A program made the position numbers and the translations under genes. The notes beneath the pieces are model-generated. The model worked only from the letters and a program-made list of their open reading frames with translations, did no database searches and was not told the DNA's origin. From Acanthamoeba lenticulata (taxonomy: Eukaryota; Discosea; Longamoebia; Acanthamoebidae), in contig NAVB01000222.1 of assembly GCA_002179805.1 (NCBI GenBank), positions 1 through 57,372 of the forward strand: DNA of 57,372 nucleotides, written 5' to 3'. Position 1 is the first letter of the stretch, and every line of letters starts with the position of its first letter. Positions 53,413 to 57,372 of the stretch are shown here, in pieces.

Positions 53413-56393
53413 TCAGTATCCGGACAGACGCAGCTCCTCCTTCTCGTTGTTCACTGCTGACAAGGATCTGCATCAGCGTTTTCTTCTTCATCTTCTTTGT
53501 CTCCATCATCATCATGAGCACGTACGAATATCAATCTGGCGGGTGATGGCTTGCATCCACGCGATCTTCTCCGGCGCAGAGTCGGCCTTGAGGTGAAGTA
53601 CACGCCCGTCTTCTTCATCAGTCACCACAAAGATGCGCTCGTGGTCCTCTTCGTTCCCTGTGTTGCGAGGTCAGCCGATCGATTGACTAAAGACTCGTAA
53701 ACCACCACATAAAGCAAGCAGGCACCGTCGTAGGAGTCGATGGAAATGGCGTCGAGGAGGAAGACGCGCTTGAACTTGAACTCACGTTCCTTGAGCTGCT
53801 TAGTCTCGAGGAGCATGTCATCAAAGAGGAAGAACAGGTGGCGTGAGAACGGCAAGGGCTGCTTGTCCAGCGGACCCTTGGACTTGCGCCACTTGGACGG
53901 CAGCCGGATGCTGCTCCCCTTCCCTGCACGATTATAAAATGAGCCATTTGCACTTTTTAATTTTCAAAATGTTATTTTAACAAAATAAATCACTGAATAA
54001 ATACTATAAATACTATACCGTGAGCGAGGCGAGCGCCCATGCGACCCTCGGTGATGAACTTGCGGCCGATTCGGTCAAAGAGGGACAGATCGCCGTGGCC
54101 CACGAGTCCTGGTGGCGCCACCATGTCAGGAGAGGCGCTTTCGTTTCGACTCGCCGCATGCGTGACAAGAGAAAAGGCGCGGTACCCTTCTGGATGAGGA
54201 GAAGCTTTTGCGTGTTCTCCTCCCTGCGCTTGCTCTCGTTGACGTGGGTGTTGACCTCTTGTACGGCCATCAGCAGATCTTGCAGCTCCTGCGCCTGCTT
54301 GGACTGGGCCGGCGAGTCGTTGAGAATGTCCTTGATGAGGAGCTCGTAGCGCGGCAAACGTTGGATGGGCTGTCGAGAGAATACAACAAACGTTGTCAAC
54401 AAAGTACAGCAAAATAAATAAACAAATAAAAAATAAAAAATAAAGAAAAAAGAAAAAAGATGATTACCACAACAAGGAGGGAGGCCAGGGTCTCGTTGTG
54501 CTTGCCCAAGGCGCTGGGCTCGTGTACTCGCGCGTTTGGCGACTCTTGTCGCTCCTACACGCATGTAGCAGCGTTAGCCTGTGGCCGTTTATACGCACAG
54601 CTTGATGACGCACTTTGATGAACTCGGCAAACTTGCGAGAACGAGCAGTCTTTTGGTTCAGGAGTTCAATGGCCTTGGGGAAGTTGTTGACGTACTGCGT
54701 ATAGATCTGCTCTTTCGCACGTAACAGCCAGAAAGGTGAATACATCGAAAATGATGGAAAAATGGCAAATTATTTGAAATAAAATCAAAAACATACCTTG
54801 AGGTAGGGCACAAAGGAAGCAAGAGCGCGACTGAAGGTGGCCGAATTCTTGAGCTCGTTGAGGAGTGTCGTGTGGAGCGTGAGCATCATCGTGATTTCTC
54901 TGCTGAAGAGAGTCTACACCCCGCCGCCGCCGCCGCCACCGTGGTCGTCAGTCTTCAACAACCCACCACGCCTCTAGGCGGCGGGGGGAGGGGGGAAGAG
55001 GAGGGCAAACCTCCATCTCGGCGGCCGAGAGGATTTCGCTCCCACTAAGCAGCGCTTCGCGGAGGGGCGCCATGTAGACCTGAAGCGCGAGGCCCAAGAG
55101 TCGATTTCAAACCACTACTGTCCGGTGACGGCAGAAAAAAAACGCAACAAGCAAGAAGGAAGGGGAAGGTACCTCGACGATGGTGCGAAGGTTGTGGACG
55201 TAGGTCTCTTCGGTGGTGAGGAACTCGTTGATGATCTGGGTACCGCGTAGGGTGCGCGTCTTGACAGCGCTTCCACCAGCCGGGCGCGTGGTTGCGACCG
55301 CCGCAGGAGGGACGACCGGGGGCAGCTGCGTCATACCACCCGACCCGGGGGCGCAGCTGAGCCGCTCGGCGACGCGCTTGAGGGTCTCGTCTCGGCGCTC
55401 AAAGTCTTCGCGCACGATGGCAATCTTCTCGTGCTTGGGTACCTCACTGCTGCCGATCAAGTGTTTGAGCCGCTCCTTGGTCCGCTTGCTGCCTCCTCGC
55501 GCGGGGGCGTGTTGCCCGTCGGCGGGCTCGGCGCTGCCCGTCGAAGACGGTGGGGGCGAGGCATCTCGATGGATGGCGCTGCCACTGCCGCTGCTGACGC
55601 TGATGGTGCTGCCGCTGCTGCTACTGCTGCGACTTCCCACATCGATGTGACTGGCAGCGGCAGAGTCCAGCGTGTGGCGGCGTGCGCGGCCGGTTCGGAC
55701 GTGGTCGTGCTTGGACGTGGACGAGGCATCTTGCTCTTCCTTGCATCGCTGCTCGGCGGCCTCGCGTCGCTCGCGCTGGTTGGTGAGCCGCCCACGGAGC
55801 CGGGCAATCTCCTGCTGCTGGTCCTCGATGCGTTGGGCGAGGAGGGCGAGCTTGGTGCGCAGGCGACGTTCCTTCTCTTCCATGAGGGTCTGCTTGGTTC
55901 GCTGGCCCTCGATGAAGGTCTGCTGAAACCACACCTTTTCGTTCAACCTCTTGATCTCTTCCTGTAACTGCGATACCAAGGCTGTTGGTGACAACGCTGA
56001 AGAAGAAGGTCGGCTGCTGAGCACGGTGTCGATGACCGTCGCCTCATCTTCGGCATCTGCATCCGAATCCTCTGTGTCATCTTCGCTTTCTTCTTCGCTA
56101 ACGAGGCTGTCGGCGCGACTGCATCGAACACCACTACTCGAGCTGTCCTGCCCCGCGGCGAAAGAACGCTCGGTGAGCTCGTCTAGCAGCGCATCCTCCA
56201 GGTCCTCGATATCCTCTTCGAAGTATTCTTCTTGCGGGCAGCTTCTGCTGTCGATACTGCTTGGTTGGCTACTCGTGGCGAAGAGTGTAGTCCGCTGTTC
56301 CTTCATTTTGAGCAGGTCCTCGATGAGGTCGTCCATGCGGGCGATGGTGGCTGTCGCCGTGCCCACAGGCCGCAACGTAGCCAGTTGACTCAT
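53413..56393 (-). CDS. RhoGEF with DH and PH domains
   Basis: An N-terminal exon from the ATG at 56393 (about 390 residues) has acidic clusters and a coiled coil (LQEEIKRLNEKVWFQQTFIE). The DH domain starts at TQIINEFLTTEETYVHNLRT (CR1) and continues over several exons (LLNELKNSATFSRALASFVP, YTQYVNNFPKAIELL) to PIQRLPRYELLIKDIL (CR3). A PH domain follows: GDLSLFDRIGRKFITEGRM, RHLFFLFDDMLLETKQLKER, KFKRVFLLDAISI, RIFVVTDEEDGRVLHLKADS, and the final helix EKIAWMQAITRQI. It activates Rho/Rac-type GTPases by nucleotide exchange (family role), so it feeds actin control. The last join (GTACGT donor near 53528) gives PVNNEKEELRLSGY and a stop at 53413; without this splice the frame stops at 53512. 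Confidence 0.75.
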
Positions 56394-56964
56394 CTTCCAC
56401 CTAGGAAGAGGCGTCGATTAGACTTGTTGCAACTCTACGCAAGAGTACAGGGAACGCCCGTGGTGCCTAAAGGCCGTACCTCTATGCAGCTGAATCTAAT
56501 GCGTACCTTACTTCGATACAGGGCCGCTCAACTCAGGCTACTTGGCGCAACCTTCTTGATCAATGGTGGCTGGCACAGGTGACTCCTCTCAGGTGAGACA
56601 ACTCGATTTTGCCGTCGCACGACGATGTAGACAGCGCACCAGCAGGCCTTGCGAAAAGTGCGGGAAAGGACCACTAAAGGCGCCCAAGCGACGCGCCGCC
56701 AAGTCCTGGTCTCCAAGTCAGTCGCTGTGGTCCACCTGGTGTCTCCAAGGCCACTCAAGTGGTGTCCGGAGGACCGGCGTGTAGCCGGATGCAGCCGGCA
56801 TCTTCAGCTGGCAACGGCGTTGTAAAATTTTAAGATGCAAAAATAAAAAGCGGGGCTGTAGGAAAATTATTTTTGCATTTTAAAAAAATGTAGTGGAAAA
56901 GAACTCTGCGGTTAAGACCAGAAGACAAAACCGTTTGGACAAACAGATTAAGTCTAGAGGCACC
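56394..56964. other. Intergenic, no gene seen
   Basis: The shared upstream region of the RhoGEF (minus) and saposin-like (plus) genes. A/T-rich from 56820 to 56890. Short open frames on both strands carry no recognisable motif. Confidence 0.4.
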
Positions 56965-57321
56965 ATGAACACCTTACGACTCTGCTTAATTTTCTTGCTT
57001 GTACTCGCCAGTGGAGCTATGGTGGCGGCGCAGCCGGAAGCAGAGTGCGTCCATTGCAATATGATAGGGTCATGGATTGTGGCTTGGCTTCAGACAAACA
57101 CAACCCAGGAGGAGATCGTCAACAAGCTCGAGGCTGTGTGTTCTATTGCGCCGGCTCCTTACAGCCAAATGTGCGACGGGCTTGTCGAAAAGCTCCCTTC
57201 GCTGGCCGGATTGCTTTCCCAGGTTCTAGTTGAGTCTACTTGCTCGGAAATTGGAGCATGCCCGTGGGAGTGGAAGCGACAGACACAGCACACCCAGTCG
57301 GACCTTCCGGACACAGATTGA
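56965..57321 (+). CDS. Secreted saposin-like (SAPLIP) protein
   Basis: 118 residues in one exon. The ATG at 56965 opens a signal peptide (LRLCLIFLLVLASGAMVAAQ); an upstream in-frame start at 56893 is not an ATG and is not preferred. The mature part is one saposin B domain with the six Cys in their normal places: ECVHCNMIG, VCSIAPAPYSQMC, and STCSEIGAC. Hydrophobic helices lie between them. Saposin-like proteins bind or disturb membranes. In amoebae the family includes amoebapore-type effectors used against engulfed bacteria, so an antimicrobial or lipid-handling role in phagosomes is likely but unproven. A short hydrophilic tail (EWKRQTQHTQSDLPDTD) follows the domain. Its stop codon lies in one arm of a perfect hairpin. 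Confidence 0.8.
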   Translation: MNTLRLCLIFLLVLASGAMVAAQPEAECVHCNMIGSWIVAWLQTNTTQEEIVNKLEAVCSIAPAPYSQMCDGLVEKLPSLAGLLSQVLVESTCSEIGACPWEWKRQTQHTQSDLPDTD

Positions 57322-57360
57322 AGTTTGTAGGGCGAGTCATTTACAAACTTCAATCTGTGT
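57311..57360. repeat. Perfect 19-bp inverted repeat over the saposin-like gene's stop codon
   Basis: ACACAGATTGAAGTTTGTA (57311-57329) is exactly complementary to TACAAACTTCAATCTGTGT (57342-57360), with a 12-base loop. The TGA stop (57319-57321) lies in the left arm, so the mRNA would have a strong hairpin spanning the end of the coding region. It could be a 3'-end or stability element, a small-RNA source, or a recent inverted duplication. Confidence 0.9.
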
Positions 57361-57372
57361 GGTGAAATATGA

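Overview
The window looks like nuclear DNA of an Acanthamoeba-type amoebozoan. The evidence is dense short GT-AG introns in GC-rich genes, an actobindin-like beta-thymosin protein, an SHK-type kinase carrying an SH2 domain, a RhoGEF, a CBM21 protein, a saposin-like secreted protein, amoeba-style ankyrin-like repeats and a nuclear tRNA-Asn. The organism is an inference; no marker here proves the species.

Layout. 1-4179 (minus): a secreted protein running off the left edge, then a UFD1-fold/zinc-finger protein. 4430-13784 (minus): a forkhead-like winged-helix protein, a protein with a GAL4-type middle homology region, and a LIM / coiled-coil / PBZ zinc-finger / SH3 protein of about 1,350 residues. 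13785-15680 holds no convincing gene. 15681-18689: a CBM21 protein, a decayed F-box/ankyrin-like gene and a small membrane protein. 18861-25423 (minus): a membrane-linked glycerophosphodiester phosphodiesterase and a protein of 1,528 residues with a complete histone H2B-like fold inside long disordered arms. 25973-31724: a small zinc protein, a second ankyrin-like relic, a CsbD plus beta-thymosin protein, a cell-surface propeller-like protein and a KGG-repeat protein. 32003-41346: a ubiquitin-like protein, a DUF3754/TMEM143 membrane protein, an unknown gene, an RCC1/BTB protein, tRNA-Asn and a YchF/OLA1 GTPase. 41411-57321: an intact monoglyceride-lipase-like hydrolase, an SHK-like pseudokinase with SH2, a fused di-ubiquitin without an internal processing site, an ADP-ribosylglycohydrolase with a polyproline/WH2 tail, a TPR protein, a second lipase homologue without its nucleophile, a RhoGEF and a saposin-like protein.

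The most unusual content is four domain combinations I do not recognise as described: (1) ADP-ribosylglycohydrolase + polyproline + WH2, which suggests an eraser aimed at actin; (2) an H2B-like histone fold embedded in a giant RS-rich protein; (3) LIM + PBZ + SH3, a cytoskeletal scaffold with a predicted poly(ADP-ribose) reader; (4) CsbD + several beta-thymosin/WH2 repeats. Many genes bear on actin and signalling (LIM/SH3, actobindin-like, ARH-WH2, RhoGEF, SHK). Gene order is not operonic, so proximity alone is weak evidence of shared function.

Limits: exon joins were made by eye from splice sites, frame and family similarity. Boundaries given to the base are predictions, and genes with many introns are given as spans.
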